Shown: positions 32,664 through 42,770 of the stretch, piece after piece
Layout of the letters: every line of letters starts with the position of its first letter
Position numbering within the stretch: the stretch's first letter is position 1
NCBI RefSeq assembly: GCF_014650595.1
Contig: NZ_BMVG01000029.1
Coordinates: 1 to 64,000, forward strand
Length of the DNA stretch: 64,000 nucleotides
Direction: 5' to 3'
Origin: Streptomyces alanosinicus
GTDB lineage: Bacteria; Actinomycetota; Actinomycetes; Streptomycetales; Streptomycetaceae
Program-made: the position numbers and the translations under genes
Notes under the pieces: generated by a model
What the model was told of the DNA's origin: nothing
Databases searched by the model: none
What the model saw: the letters and a program-made list of their open reading frames with translations, nothing else

Positions 32664-33772
32664 GCGGGAAGCTGCGGATGGTGCGGGTGCCGGCGGCGGT
32701 GGCGGCGGCGGTGTGCGCGCTGCTCCTGCCCCTCCTGCCGCTGTCGCTCGCCGGCCCGGCGGCCGCGGCGGACGGCCCGGTCGTGAAGCTGTCGGCATCC
32801 CAGGCCGGCACCGGCGGCTCGGTCACCGCCACCGGCACGGGCTGGAGGCCGCACACCCTGCTGATGCTGCTGGTGTGCGGCCAGGCCACACCGTCCCGGG
32901 GTGTCATCGGTGGCACCAACTCCTGCGCCAACGGCGACGGCCGGGCCGTGACCACCGACGCCCGGGGCACCTTCGGCAAGCGGCTCCCTGTCGCCGAACC
33001 GCCCGTGCCCTGCCCCTGTGTGGTGCATGTGGCCACCGTCACCGGTGCCGAGGCGGAGGCGGACGCCGTTCTGCGGGTCGCCGGGCATCCCGTCGCCCCG
33101 CTGCCCGCCGAGGACACCGGCGGCCGGCTGTCGATCCTGTCCGACACCCGGCTGACCGGGTCGAGCGGAGTACTGACCTGGTTCGGCGCCCCGCCGAGCC
33201 GCACCCTGGTCTTCACCGTCGGCAACTCCGGCACCGGCGCGATCAGGGATCCGGTCTTCCAGGTCGGCTCCGCACACGGCGTCTTCGCCCCGCAGTGGGA
33301 CGACCAGCAGTGGCACGGCACCCTGTCGCCCGGCAAGAAGGCCGAGGTCAGACTGCCCGTCGAACTGACCGCCGGCGCTCACGGCGACTACACCGTCTCC
33401 CTGCGGTACGCCGGCAAGGTCCTCGCCGAACAGCCGTGGGGCGTGGGCCGCCCCTGGGGCGTGACGCTGTTCTGGCTCCTGCTCTGCCTCGTGATCCCGG
33501 CCGCGGTGTTCCGCATCGGTATGGCCGTGGTGGACCGGGTACGGCCACGCCGTCCGGGCGGCGGCGCCCGCAGCGCCCACCGGCGCCTGGCCCGGCCCGC
33601 CCTGCGGCTGCCGCTGCCGCGCTCCCGCGCGGCCGAACCGCCCCCCTCGACCCCGACCCTGCCGTGGTTCAGCCCGGACTCCGTCCCGGGCGACCCGGCC
33701 GGCCGGCTCTCCGCACCGCACCCCGACAGCCCGACGAGTCCAACGACTCCCACCAGGAAGGGACCCACGTGA
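32660..33772 (+). CDS. Exported membrane-anchored protein of the sortase-substrate operon
   Basis: 370 residues from GTG 32660, overlapping the upstream stop. Signal peptide MRVPAAVAAAVCALLLPLLP then cleavage near AAA-D. The outside part has an Ig-like domain with cysteines (LLVCGQATPSRGVIGG, NSCANGDGRA, PVPCPCVVHVATV) and a second beta domain (RTLVFTVGNSGTGAIRDPVF, EVRLPVELTAGAHGDYTVSL). One membrane helix (WGVTLFWLLLCLVIPAAVF) precedes a basic Pro-rich cytosolic tail. No enzyme motif. Its stop overlaps the start of the following gene, so all four products are probably made together and may form a surface complex. Confidence 0.75.
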   Translation: MSGKLRMVRVPAAVAAAVCALLLPLLPLSLAGPAAAADGPVVKLSASQAGTGGSVTATGTGWRPHTLLMLLVCGQATPSRGVIGGTNSCANGDGRAVTTDARGTFGKRLPVAEPPVPCPCVVHVATVTGAEAEADAVLRVAGHPVAPLPAEDTGGRLSILSDTRLTGSSGVLTWFGAPPSRTLVFTVGNSGTGAIRDPVFQVGSAHGVFAPQWDDQQWHGTLSPGKKAEVRLPVELTAGAHGDYTVSLRYAGKVLAEQPWGVGRPWGVTLFWLLLCLVIPAAVFRIGMAVVDRVRPRRPGGGARSAHRRLARPALRLPLPRSRAAEPPPSTPTLPWFSPDSVPGDPAGRLSAPHPDSPTSPTTPTRKGPT

Positions 33773-35073
33773 GCATCCGAAGGAGAGGTACGGCCGCGGG
33801 CGCCGCGCTGGCGCTGAGCGGTGCGGGCGTCCTGCTGGGCCTCGCCGCGACCCCGGCGCAGGCGGCCGAGGTGGCGTTCGCCACCCACTGTGTGCCGCCG
33901 GCGGGCATCAGCCCGGTCGACGGCACCACGAAGGTCGAGATCACCGCGCCGGCCACGGCGAAGGTGGGCGACACGGTGGACGTCGTATGGAAGTTCGTCC
34001 AGGCAGCGTCCAAGAACCCGGACATCATCGACCTGCCCGCGAACTCGGTCCAGCCGTCCGGCGTGCTGAAGGCGGCCGGCGCGCAGAGCGCCGACATCGC
34101 GATGCAGGGGCCGCGGCAGAACCCGGCGATCCCCAAGGGCGGCGCCATGGTGCTGTCCGACATGAAGGGCAGCCTCAAACTGACGGCGGCCGGCGAGGTG
34201 ACGCTGACCCCGGACGCGTACACCGTCAACGCGATGTCGACGGACACCAAGTGCACGCCCAAGGAGACCGTGCAGAAGGCGGCGACGATCAAGGTGACGG
34301 GTGGCGGCGGCACACCCACCACGACGCCGACCCAGACCCCGACGGCCACCCCGACCCGGTCGGGCACGCCCACCGGTTCGGCCACCCCCACGGCCACCCC
34401 GACCGCCACGTCCTCCGGCGGCAGCGGCGGTCAGAGCGACTTCACCGGCAAGGAGGTGCAGATCCCCTACGCCTGCAAGACCCCGATCGGTGACAAGAAC
34501 GCGACCTCGCCGGTGCAGATCAACGCCAGGAAGAACAGCGGGAACTTCGACCTCACCGTGCAGTTCAAGAAGTCGGTGATGAACAGTCCCGCCGACATAC
34601 CGGCGAACTCCGTGAAGCCGTCCATGGAGGTGGCGCTGGGCGGCGCCGACAAGGGCACGGTGCATGTCGAGGGGCCGATGAACGCGAAGCCCATCAAGTC
34701 CGGCGACCCGATCGCGATCCCCGACCTCACCGGCACCTACAAACCCGGCGCGAGCGGCTCCTCGACCCTGTCCCCGGGCGTCCTGACGGTGAAGGCGCTC
34801 GGTACGACCACGGTCTGCACGCCGACCAGGACCCAGGTCTCGCTCACGCTGGACACCAGCCAGCAGCCGGGCGGGGCGTCCGGCGGCACGTCCACCTCCG
34901 GCGGCTCGACCGGCGGCACCAGCACCGGCGGCAGCAGCACCGGCGCCGGCGGCCTCGCCCAGACGGGCGCCGACGACCACGGCGCCCTGAAGGCCCTCGG
35001 CCTGGTGGCGGGCACGGCGATCCTGCTGGGCGGCGCGGTCTTCACGTTCATGCCGCGACGCAGGACGCGCTGA
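33769..35073 (+). CDS. Sortase-anchored surface protein with LAQTG signal, two repeated domains
   Basis: 434 residues from GTG 33769, overlapping the previous stop. Signal peptide to about residue 33 (ATPAQAA-E). Two DUF6801-like domains: residues about 34-180 (FATHCVPPAGISPVDGTTKV, DLPANSVQPSG, TDTKCTPKE) and about 228-365 (VQIPYACKTPIGDKNATSPV, VALGGADKGTVHVEGPMN, TTVCTPTRT), separated by a Thr/Pro linker. A Gly/Ser/Thr linker, LAQTGADDHG, a hydrophobic helix and RRRTR form a class E sorting signal. Domain two is the closer relative of the product of 30907-31614, indicating duplication within the operon. Confidence 0.82.
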   Translation: MSIRRRGTAAGAALALSGAGVLLGLAATPAQAAEVAFATHCVPPAGISPVDGTTKVEITAPATAKVGDTVDVVWKFVQAASKNPDIIDLPANSVQPSGVLKAAGAQSADIAMQGPRQNPAIPKGGAMVLSDMKGSLKLTAAGEVTLTPDAYTVNAMSTDTKCTPKETVQKAATIKVTGGGGTPTTTPTQTPTATPTRSGTPTGSATPTATPTATSSGGSGGQSDFTGKEVQIPYACKTPIGDKNATSPVQINARKNSGNFDLTVQFKKSVMNSPADIPANSVKPSMEVALGGADKGTVHVEGPMNAKPIKSGDPIAIPDLTGTYKPGASGSSTLSPGVLTVKALGTTTVCTPTRTQVSLTLDTSQQPGGASGGTSTSGGSTGGTSTGGSSTGAGGLAQTGADDHGALKALGLVAGTAILLGGAVFTFMPRRRTR

Positions 35074-35099
35074 ACCCGGAGCGGACGGAAGAACGAACG

Positions 35100-35139
35100 G
35101 AAGAGGGCCACCGCATCCGGAGATGCGGTGGCCCTCTTC
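35100..35139. terminator. Terminator closing the surface-protein operon
   Basis: Perfect 18-bp arms GAAGAGGGCCACCGCATC (35100-35117) and GATGCGGTGGCCCTCTTC (35122-35139) around a CGGA loop. It also serves the convergent transporter gene. Confidence 0.9.
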
Positions 35140-35164
35140 AGCGGGACCGGTTCACGGAACTACG

Positions 35165-36670
35165 TCAGTGAACGTCGCCCATGAGCTTGTTGACGTTCTT
35201 GCGGAACATCCACACCGCCACACCGGCGATCACCGCGAGCACGGCCTCCAGGGTGACGAAGCCCGTCTTGTCGAGGTTGACCCCGCCGACGGCCGGGTTC
35301 GACAGCAGCGCGGTGATGGAGTCGCCCGCGGTGACCGCGAGGAACCAGACGCCCATCATCTGGGAGGCGTACTTCTTCGGCGCCATCTTCGTCGTCACGG
35401 ACAGACCCACCGGGGACAGCGTCAGCTCACCGATGGTCTGCACGAAGTAGATCGCGGCCAGCCACAGCGCCGCGGCCTTGTGACCGCCCTCGGCGATCGA
35501 CAGGGGGATGAGGAAGACGAAGAACGACGCACCGATCATGACCAGACCGGAGGCGAACTTCACGATCGTGCTCGGCTCCTTGCCGCGCCGGTTCAGCCAC
35601 AGCCACAGCCAGGCGAAGACCGGTGCCAGAGTCATGACCATGACCGGGTTGACCGACTGGTACCAGGAGACCGGGAAGCCCCAGCCGAGGATCGAGTTCT
35701 TGGCCGAGCTGCTCGCGAAGAGCGACAGGGTCGAACCACCCTGGTCGTAGATCATCCAGAAGACGGCGGCGGCGGCGAAGAACCAGATGTACGCCCGCAC
35801 CTTCGACTTCTCGCCCGAGTCCAGGTCCTTGTCCCGCAGCATCCGGCCGATGACCAGGATCGGCACGATCAGACCGATGACGGTGAGCGGGATCAGCGCC
35901 CAGTTCAGGGTGAAGTGACCGGTGCCGCCGACGACGCCGTAGAAGACCGCGGCGACGGCCAGCCACATCAGGCCCTTGCGCAGCGTGGCGGACTTCTCCT
36001 GGGCCGACAGCGGGGTCGGGACCACACTGCTCTTCTCGCTCAGGTGGCGGCCGCCCAGCAGGTACTGGGCGAGGCCCAGCGCCATGCCGAGCGCGGCCAG
36101 CGCGAAGCCCAGGTGCCAGTTGACGTTCTCACCGATGGTGCCGATGACGAACGGCGCGACGAAGGCGCCCATGTTGATGCCGATGTAGAAGAGCGTGAAG
36201 CCACCGTCACGGCGCGGGTCCTCGGGGCCCTTGTAGAGGTGGCCGACCATCGTGGAGATGTTGGCCTTCAGCAGACCCGAGCCGATGGCGACGAGACCCA
36301 GGCCGACGAAGAAGCTGGCGGCCACGGGCAGCGCGAGGCACAGATGGCCGAGCATGATGATCAGGCCCGCGACGGCGACCGTCTTGCGGGGGCCGAGCAC
36401 ACGGTCGGCGAACCAGCCGCCGGGCAGGGCGAGCAGGTACACGAGCGACACGTACACCGAGTAGATCGCGGTGGCCGTGCCCGCGTTCAGGTGCAGGCCG
36501 CCCGGGGCCACCAGATACAGCGGGAGCAGGGCCCTCATGCCGTAGTAGGAGAATCGCTCCCACATCTCGGTCATGAAGAGAGTGGCCAGGCCGCGGGGGT
36601 GGCCGAAGAAGGTCTTCTCGGAGCCGGGGGTGCCCGGGCGGACCGAGTCCTTCGTCAGGCTGGACGCCAT
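35165..36670 (-). CDS. Proton-dependent oligopeptide transporter (POT/PTR family)
   Basis: 501 residues with about 14 membrane helices. Family signature near the N-terminus: FMTEMWERFSYYGMRALLPL (the ExxERFxYYG proton/peptide site), GGWFADRVLGPRK, and FTLFYIGINMGAFVAPFVIG. It imports di- and tripeptides with protons. ATG 36670 with AAGGAACGACC before it gives MASSLTKDSVRPGTPGSEKT; upstream open frame is shadow. Single gene between the surface-protein operon and the two-component system, with a 490-bp upstream gap. Confidence 0.92.
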   Translation of the reverse strand: MASSLTKDSVRPGTPGSEKTFFGHPRGLATLFMTEMWERFSYYGMRALLPLYLVAPGGLHLNAGTATAIYSVYVSLVYLLALPGGWFADRVLGPRKTVAVAGLIIMLGHLCLALPVAASFFVGLGLVAIGSGLLKANISTMVGHLYKGPEDPRRDGGFTLFYIGINMGAFVAPFVIGTIGENVNWHLGFALAALGMALGLAQYLLGGRHLSEKSSVVPTPLSAQEKSATLRKGLMWLAVAAVFYGVVGGTGHFTLNWALIPLTVIGLIVPILVIGRMLRDKDLDSGEKSKVRAYIWFFAAAAVFWMIYDQGGSTLSLFASSSAKNSILGWGFPVSWYQSVNPVMVMTLAPVFAWLWLWLNRRGKEPSTIVKFASGLVMIGASFFVFLIPLSIAEGGHKAAALWLAAIYFVQTIGELTLSPVGLSVTTKMAPKKYASQMMGVWFLAVTAGDSITALLSNPAVGGVNLDKTGFVTLEAVLAVIAGVAVWMFRKNVNKLMGDVH

Positions 36671-37162
36671 GGTCGTTCCTTGCTGGTCGGGACGCGCGTT
36701 GGAGCGTCGCGCGCCCGGTGGGGGTGCGGCCGGCACCGGCAGGGTCGGCCGCCCACCCCCACGCCCAGGAGGAGTCCGCCTCCGGGTCACGGAGGCGGCG
36801 GACGGCGACCACCGGGATCCACGCCCCGACGCGACGATGCGTCCGGGGCCCGGCCAGAGGTCATTCCTTTCAAGGCTGGTGTTCACCAGCCCGCACACAA
36901 AAGAGACCCTCAGCGTCATGTTCCCGCCGAAGGTCCCCGGTGTACTACAGGCGTTCAGGTCACCATACGGCAGGACACTGCCGGATATGGAAGGACTTGA
37001 GACGGGGATCACAGGTGTCGAGGGAACCGCGGGAACGGATTCCAAGGTCTCCCCAACGATCCCATCCCCGGAGCAATGGTTCGTACCAGTGGAGTACGAA
37101 GGTAAGAAGTCCTGGTAGCGATCACACCCCAGCACCGGACGCGGGCGGTCTACCATCACCTC
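36671..37162. other. Divergent regulatory region, no gene
   Basis: About 490 bp between the peptide-transporter and response-regulator starts. No credible coding frame. It should hold both promoters; TTGGAGCGTCGCGCGCCC near 36701 is GC-rich dyad sequence, and no known operator consensus was recognised. Confidence 0.4.
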
Positions 37163-37840
<678 letters not shown>

Positions 37841-37909
37841 CCCCTCCCCGGGCGGCTCCCTCCCCGGATGGGCCCCGCAGGGCCCAGCGATCACTTCAGG
37901 TAACGGATC

Positions 37910-39181
37910 ATGCGCCGACGTCTCATCCAGTCCACCCTCGCCGTCGTCCTCGTCGTGATCGCGGTCTTCGGCATCTCGCTGGTGATCGTCGAGTCGCGGA
38001 CGATCAGCAACAGTGCCCAGGAACGGGTGGATTCCGAGGCGGTGCGGCTGGCCAGCATCGTGGACAGCCGGATCCTCGCCGCCGAGAACGTCAACGCGGA
38101 GGTGCTGCGCAACCCGGTCAGCAAGGACCAGTACGCGGTGATCCGCATGCCGGGCCATGACCCGATCGAGATCGGCACCAAGCCGCAGGGTGACGTGATT
38201 CACGCCACCCAGCAGGGCGAAGAGGGCGAGACGGTCACCGTGTCGGAGCCGCGCTCCGCGGTCACCCGCGAGGTCGGCCGGACCCTGCTGATCATCGGGC
38301 TGGTGGCGCTGCTCGCGGTGGTCGCGGCCGTGCTGCTCGCCGTACGGCAGGCCAATCGGCTCGCCTCCCCGCTGACCGACCTCGCGGAGACCGCCGAACG
38401 CCTCGGCTCCGGCGACCCCCGCCCCCGGCACAAGCGCTACGGCGTCCCCGAGCTGGACCGGGTCGCCGATGTGCTGGACTCCTCCGCCGAGCGGATCGGC
38501 CGGATGCTGACCGCCGAGCGGCGCCTGGCCGCCGACGCCTCCCATCAGCTGCGCACGCCGCTGACCGCGCTGTCCATGCGGCTGGAGGAGATCACCCTCA
38601 CCGACGACCCGGACATCGTGAAGGAAGAGGCGAACGTCGCGCTCACCCAGGTCGAGCGGCTCACGGACGTGGTCGAGCGGCTGCTGACGAACTCCCGCGA
38701 TCCGCGCACCGGCTCCGCCGTCACCTTCGATCTGGACGAGGTCATCCAGCAGCAGCTCGCCGAGTGGCGGCCCGCCTATCGCAGCGCCGGCCGGGCCATC
38801 GTCAGCTCCGGCAAACGGCATCTGCAGGCCGTCGGCACGCCGGGCGCGGTCGCCCAGGTGCTGGCCGCGCTGATCGAGAACTCCCTCATGCACGGTGGCG
38901 GCACGGTCGCGCTGCGCACCCGGGTCACCGGGAATCAGGCCGTGGTCGAGGTCACCGACGAGGGGCCCGGTGTCCCGGCCGACCTCGGTGCGCGGATCTT
39001 CGAGCGGACGATCAGCGGACGGAACTCCACGGGCATCGGCCTGGCCGTCGCCCGGGACCTCGCGGAGGCCGACGGCGGGCGGCTGGAGCTGCTCCAGAAC
39101 ATGCCGCCGGTGTTCGGCCTGTTCCTCTCCCGCACGCCCCCGGCCCGCAAGCCGGACGAGGACCGTCCGACGGTCCGCTGA
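37910..39181 (+). CDS. Sensor histidine kinase
   Basis: 423 residues. Membrane helix 1 at about 10-28 (TLAVVLVVIAVFGISLVIV), extracytoplasmic sensor of about 90 residues, helix 2 at about 124-144 (VGRTLLIIGLVALLAVVAAV), HAMP linker, HisKA with His212 in ASHQLRTPLTAL, and HATPase (N-box LAALIENSLMHGGG, G1 VTDEGPGVPADL, G2 NSTGIGLAVARDLAEADGG). It should phosphorylate the regulator encoded just before it. The stimulus is unknown; the sensor part shows no named domain. Confidence 0.92.
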   Translation: MRRRLIQSTLAVVLVVIAVFGISLVIVESRTISNSAQERVDSEAVRLASIVDSRILAAENVNAEVLRNPVSKDQYAVIRMPGHDPIEIGTKPQGDVIHATQQGEEGETVTVSEPRSAVTREVGRTLLIIGLVALLAVVAAVLLAVRQANRLASPLTDLAETAERLGSGDPRPRHKRYGVPELDRVADVLDSSAERIGRMLTAERRLAADASHQLRTPLTALSMRLEEITLTDDPDIVKEEANVALTQVERLTDVVERLLTNSRDPRTGSAVTFDLDEVIQQQLAEWRPAYRSAGRAIVSSGKRHLQAVGTPGAVAQVLAALIENSLMHGGGTVALRTRVTGNQAVVEVTDEGPGVPADLGARIFERTISGRNSTGIGLAVARDLAEADGGRLELLQNMPPVFGLFLSRTPPARKPDEDRPTVR

Positions 39182-39226
39182 GGCCGCGCTCCCCTGAGGG
39201 ACGCTCCCCTGAGGGACGCTGTCCGG

Positions 39227-39727
39227 TTACGGAACGCGCTGGGACTTCGGTTCCGGGTGCGGCCTCTTCGACTCGGCCACCAGGATCGACTCCGCCTCCT
39301 GCGTCGGCTGCACGCGGAACACCCAGGTGCGGTAGGACCAGAAGCGGAACAGGGTGGCGATGCCGATGCCGGCGAACTTGGAGATGTTGCTCTGCAGCGA
39401 GCTGTCCCAGCCGAGGCCGTAGGTCGCCAGGTAGAGCACGCCGTTCTCGATCACCAGGCCGATCGCGCTGAACAGGAGGAACAGCGTGAGTTCCTTGGTG
39501 CGCCCGCCCTTGTCGCGGTCCCGGTACGTCCAGTACCGGAAGCCCACGTAGTTGAAGACGATCGCGACCACCGTCGCGATGATGCTGGCGCGCACCACCG
39601 GCAGGTCGGAGACGTGCCGGACCAGGTTGAAGACGCCGAGATTGACGAAGATGCCCGCAACGCCGACGGTGCCGAACTTGGCCACCTCGCGTACGAGCCG
39701 TCGCAGCCCCGAGGAACGAGGTTCCAT
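39227..39727 (-). CDS. GtrA-family membrane protein
   Basis: 166 residues from ATG 39727. Four helices of the GtrA family: VAKFGTVGVAGIFVNLGVFN, VVRASIIATVVAIVFNYVGF with the conserved NYVGFRYWTY, LTLFLLFSAIGLVIENGVLY, and FAGIGIATLFRFWSYRTWVF. GtrA proteins are thought to pass lipid-linked sugars across the membrane for envelope glycosylation. It is divergent from purK. A longer start at 39769 is possible but adds an atypical N-terminus. Confidence 0.88.
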   Translation of the reverse strand: MEPRSSGLRRLVREVAKFGTVGVAGIFVNLGVFNLVRHVSDLPVVRASIIATVVAIVFNYVGFRYWTYRDRDKGGRTKELTLFLLFSAIGLVIENGVLYLATYGLGWDSSLQSNISKFAGIGIATLFRFWSYRTWVFRVQPTQEAESILVAESKRPHPEPKSQRVP

Positions 39728-39909
39728 GGCTGAGCAAGCTCCCGTCGGTAGGTTTCGTAGCCCAGCCATGCTATCCAGGCGAACCCGCCGATGCCTCCGG
39801 ACCGGGTCATCGCGAGGAAACAGGTCGGAAAGAGGGCGGAAAGCGGCGGGTAAGAGACCGCCGGAGGGACACGATCCGGCCGCCCCGGCGTGGCCGATAC
39901 GCTAGGGGT

Positions 39910-41049
39910 GTGACGTTCCCGGTAGTCGGCATGGTCGGCGGGGGGCAGCTCGCGCGTATGACGCACGAGGCGGGCATCCCGTTGGGCATCAGGTTCAAGC
40001 TCCTCAGTGACACTCCTCAGGATTCCGCGGCGCAGGTCGTGCGTGATGTCGTCATCGGCGACTACCGCGATCTGGACACGCTGCGTGAGTTCGCGCGCGG
40101 TTGCGATGTGATCACCTTCGATCACGAACATGTACCCATCGAGCACCTCAGGGCCCTGGAGGCGGACGGCATCCCCGTGCGTCCGGGGCCCGACGCACTG
40201 GTGCACGCCCAGGACAAGGGTGTGATGCGCGCGAAGCTCGACGCGATCGGCGTGCCGTGCCCACGGCACCGGATCGTCGCCGACCCGGAGGACGTGATCC
40301 GGTTCGCGGCCGAGGGCGACGGCTTCCCGGTGGTCCTGAAGACCGTCCGCGGCGGCTACGACGGCAAGGGCGTGTGGGTCGTGGAGACCCCGGAGGAGGC
40401 CGCGGAACCGTTCCGCGCCGGCGTCCCGGTCCTCGCCGAGGAGAAGGTCGACTACGTCCGCGAGCTGGCCGCCAATGTCGTGCGCTCCCCGCACGGCCAG
40501 GCCGTCGCCTACCCGGTGGTGGAGTCCCAGCAGGTCGGCGGCGTCTGCGACACGGTGATAGCCCCGGCCCCCGGCCTGGACGAGTCCCTCGCGCTGCAGG
40601 CCGAGCGGATGGCCCTGACCATCGCCAAGGAGCTGGACGCCGTCGGGCACCTCGCCGTCGAGCTGTTCCAGACCCGCGACGGCCGCATCCTCGTCAACGA
40701 ACTGGCGATGCGCCCGCACAACTCCGGCCACTGGACCCAGGACGGCGCGATCACCTCGCAGTTCGCCAACCACGTCCGCGCCGTCCTCGACCTCCCGCTC
40801 GGCGACCCGCGCCCGCGCGCGAAGTGGACCGTGATGGTCAACGTCCTCGGCGGCGACTACCCGGACATGTACTCCGCCTACTTGCACTGCATGGCCCGCG
40901 ACCCCAAGCTCAAGATCCATATGTACGGCAAGGACGTGAAGCCCGGCCGGAAGGTCGGACACGTCAACACCTACGGCGACGACCTGGACGACGTGCTGGA
41001 GCGCGCCCGTCACGCAGCCGGCTATCTGAGAGGCACGATCACCGAATGA
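39910..41049 (+). CDS. purK: N5-carboxyaminoimidazole ribonucleotide synthase
   Basis: 379-residue ATP-grasp enzyme that carboxylates aminoimidazole ribonucleotide at N5 using ATP and bicarbonate in purine synthesis. Signatures: VVGMVGGGQLARMTHEAGIP, ITFDHEHVPIEHLRALEADG, VVLKTVRGGYDGKGVWVVET, VELFQTRDGRILVNELAMRP, HNSGHWTQDGAI. GTG 39910 starts the gene. Its stop overlaps purE (ATGA), as usual for this pair. Confidence 0.96.
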   Translation: MTFPVVGMVGGGQLARMTHEAGIPLGIRFKLLSDTPQDSAAQVVRDVVIGDYRDLDTLREFARGCDVITFDHEHVPIEHLRALEADGIPVRPGPDALVHAQDKGVMRAKLDAIGVPCPRHRIVADPEDVIRFAAEGDGFPVVLKTVRGGYDGKGVWVVETPEEAAEPFRAGVPVLAEEKVDYVRELAANVVRSPHGQAVAYPVVESQQVGGVCDTVIAPAPGLDESLALQAERMALTIAKELDAVGHLAVELFQTRDGRILVNELAMRPHNSGHWTQDGAITSQFANHVRAVLDLPLGDPRPRAKWTVMVNVLGGDYPDMYSAYLHCMARDPKLKIHMYGKDVKPGRKVGHVNTYGDDLDDVLERARHAAGYLRGTITE

Positions 41050-41579
41050 GTACCGCTGCCGGCCCTGTCGTGGGCATCGTCATGGGGTCGGACTCCGACT
41101 GGCCCGTCATGGAGGCCGCCGCCAAGGCGCTGGACGAGTTCGAGATCGCCTACGAGGTCGACGTCGTCTCCGCGCACCGCATGCCCCGCGAGATGATCAC
41201 GTACGGCGAGCAGGCCGCCGACCGCGGGCTGAAGGTGATCATCGCCGGTGCGGGCGGTGCCGCCCACCTCCCGGGCATGCTCGCCTCGGTCACGCCCCTG
41301 CCGGTCATCGGTGTGCCGGTGCCGCTGAAGTACCTCGACGGCATGGACTCGCTGCTGTCCATCGTGCAGATGCCGGCCGGTGTCCCGGTCGCCACCGTCT
41401 CCGTCGCCGGTGCCCGCAACGCGGGTCTGCTCGCGGCCCGGATCCTCGCCGCGCACGACGAGGACCTGCTGCACAAGATGCGCGACTTCCAGCAGGACCT
41501 CAACGACCAGGCCACCGAGAAGGGCAAGCGGCTGCGCTCCAAGGTCGAGGGGTCTGGCGGTTTCGGCTTCGGGAAGTAA
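41046..41579 (+). CDS. purE: N5-carboxyaminoimidazole ribonucleotide mutase
   Basis: 177 residues. Moves the carboxylate from N5 to C4 of carboxyaminoimidazole ribonucleotide, the step after PurK. Signatures: VGIVMGSDSDWPVMEAAAKA, VVSAHRMPREMITYGEQA with the catalytic His, IIAGAGGAAHLPGMLASVTP, GMDSLLSIVQMPAGVPVATV. ATGA overlap with purK; a dipeptidase gene follows six bp later. Confidence 0.96.
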   Translation: MSTAAGPVVGIVMGSDSDWPVMEAAAKALDEFEIAYEVDVVSAHRMPREMITYGEQAADRGLKVIIAGAGGAAHLPGMLASVTPLPVIGVPVPLKYLDGMDSLLSIVQMPAGVPVATVSVAGARNAGLLAARILAAHDEDLLHKMRDFQQDLNDQATEKGKRLRSKVEGSGGFGFGK

Positions 41580-41585
41580 CAGACC

Positions 41586-42770
41586 ATGACCTCACTGGAC
41601 GAAGCACGGTCCCTGCTGCGCGAGTTCCCGGTCGTCGACGGACACAACGACCTGCCCTGGGCGCTGCGCGAGCAGGTCCGCTACGACCTCGACGCCCGCG
41701 ACATCGCCGTACCTCAGAACGACCATCTGCACACCGACATCCCGCGGCTGCGCGAGGGCGGGGTCGGGGCGCAGTACTGGTCCGTGTATGTGCGCTCGGA
41801 CCTGCCGGGCGCGGTGCCGGCGACGCTCGAACAGATCGACTGCGTACGGCAGTTGATCGACCGGCACCCCGCCGATCTGCGGGCCGCGCTGACCGCCGCC
41901 GACATGGAGGCGGCGCGCGCTGAGGGCCGTATCGCCTCCCTGATGGGCGCCGAGGGCGGGCACTCGATCGACAACTCGCTGGGCACCCTGCGCGGTCTGT
42001 ACGAGCTGGGGGTGCGCTACATGACGCTCACCCACAACGACAACAACGACTGGGCGGACTCGGCGACCGACGAGCCCAAGGCCGGCGGCCTCACGGCCTT
42101 CGGGCGCGAGGTCGTCCGCGAGATGAACCGTCTCGGCATGCTGGTCGACCTCTCGCACGTGGCGGCCACGACGATGCGCGCCGCGCTGGACACCACGTCC
42201 GCGCCGGTGATCTTCTCGCACTCCTCCGCGCGCGCCGTGTGCGACCACCCGCGCAACATCCCTGACGACGTCCTGGAGCGGCTGCCCGGCAACGGCGGCA
42301 TGGCGATGGTGACGTTCGTGCCGAAGTTCGTGCTGCAGGCGGCCGTCGACTGGACGCTGGCGGCCGACGAGAACATGCGCGCCCATGGGCTGCACCACCT
42401 GGACACCTCGCCCGAGGCGATGAAGATCCACCGCGCCTTCGAGGAGCGCACCCCGCGCCCGATCGCCACGGTGTCCACGGTGGCGGACCATCTGGACCAC
42501 ATGCGCGAGGTGGCCGGCGTCGACCACCTGGGCATCGGCGGCGACTACGACGGCACCGCCTTCACCCCGGACGGCCTGGACGACGTCTCCGGCTACCCGA
42601 ACCTGCTCGCCGAGCTGCTGGAACGCGGCTGGTCCAAGGCCGACCTGGCCAAGCTGACCTGGCAGAACGCGGTGCGGGTGCTGGGCGCCGCGGAGGACGT
42701 GGCACGCGGGCTTCAGGCGACGCGCGCGCCGTCCAACGCCACCATCGAGTCGCTCGACGGCGACGTCTGA
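41586..42770 (+). CDS. Membrane dipeptidase (peptidase M19)
   Basis: 394-residue binuclear zinc dipeptidase of the renal-dipeptidase family, with all ligands present: VDGHNDLPWAL (His, Asp), LMGAEGGHSIDN (bridging Glu), LVDLSHVAATT (His), IFSHSSARAV (His) and GIGGDYDG (Asp). No signal peptide, so cytosolic. From memory it matches S. coelicolor SCO3058, whose structure is known. It hydrolyses dipeptides with various side chains including D-residues at the C-terminal position in relatives. It is six bp after purE. Its last 58 bp overlap the convergent ene-reductase gene. Confidence 0.94.
   Translation: MTSLDEARSLLREFPVVDGHNDLPWALREQVRYDLDARDIAVPQNDHLHTDIPRLREGGVGAQYWSVYVRSDLPGAVPATLEQIDCVRQLIDRHPADLRAALTAADMEAARAEGRIASLMGAEGGHSIDNSLGTLRGLYELGVRYMTLTHNDNNDWADSATDEPKAGGLTAFGREVVREMNRLGMLVDLSHVAATTMRAALDTTSAPVIFSHSSARAVCDHPRNIPDDVLERLPGNGGMAMVTFVPKFVLQAAVDWTLAADENMRAHGLHHLDTSPEAMKIHRAFEERTPRPIATVSTVADHLDHMREVAGVDHLGIGGDYDGTAFTPDGLDDVSGYPNLLAELLERGWSKADLAKLTWQNAVRVLGAAEDVARGLQATRAPSNATIESLDGDV

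Noticed and set aside
32713..35073. A 786-codon frame that could be read as a giant surface protein
   Set aside because: The first 350 codons are the +1 shadow of the gene at 32660-33772; the genuine gene starts at GTG 33769 with a signal peptide and a GTGA overlap.
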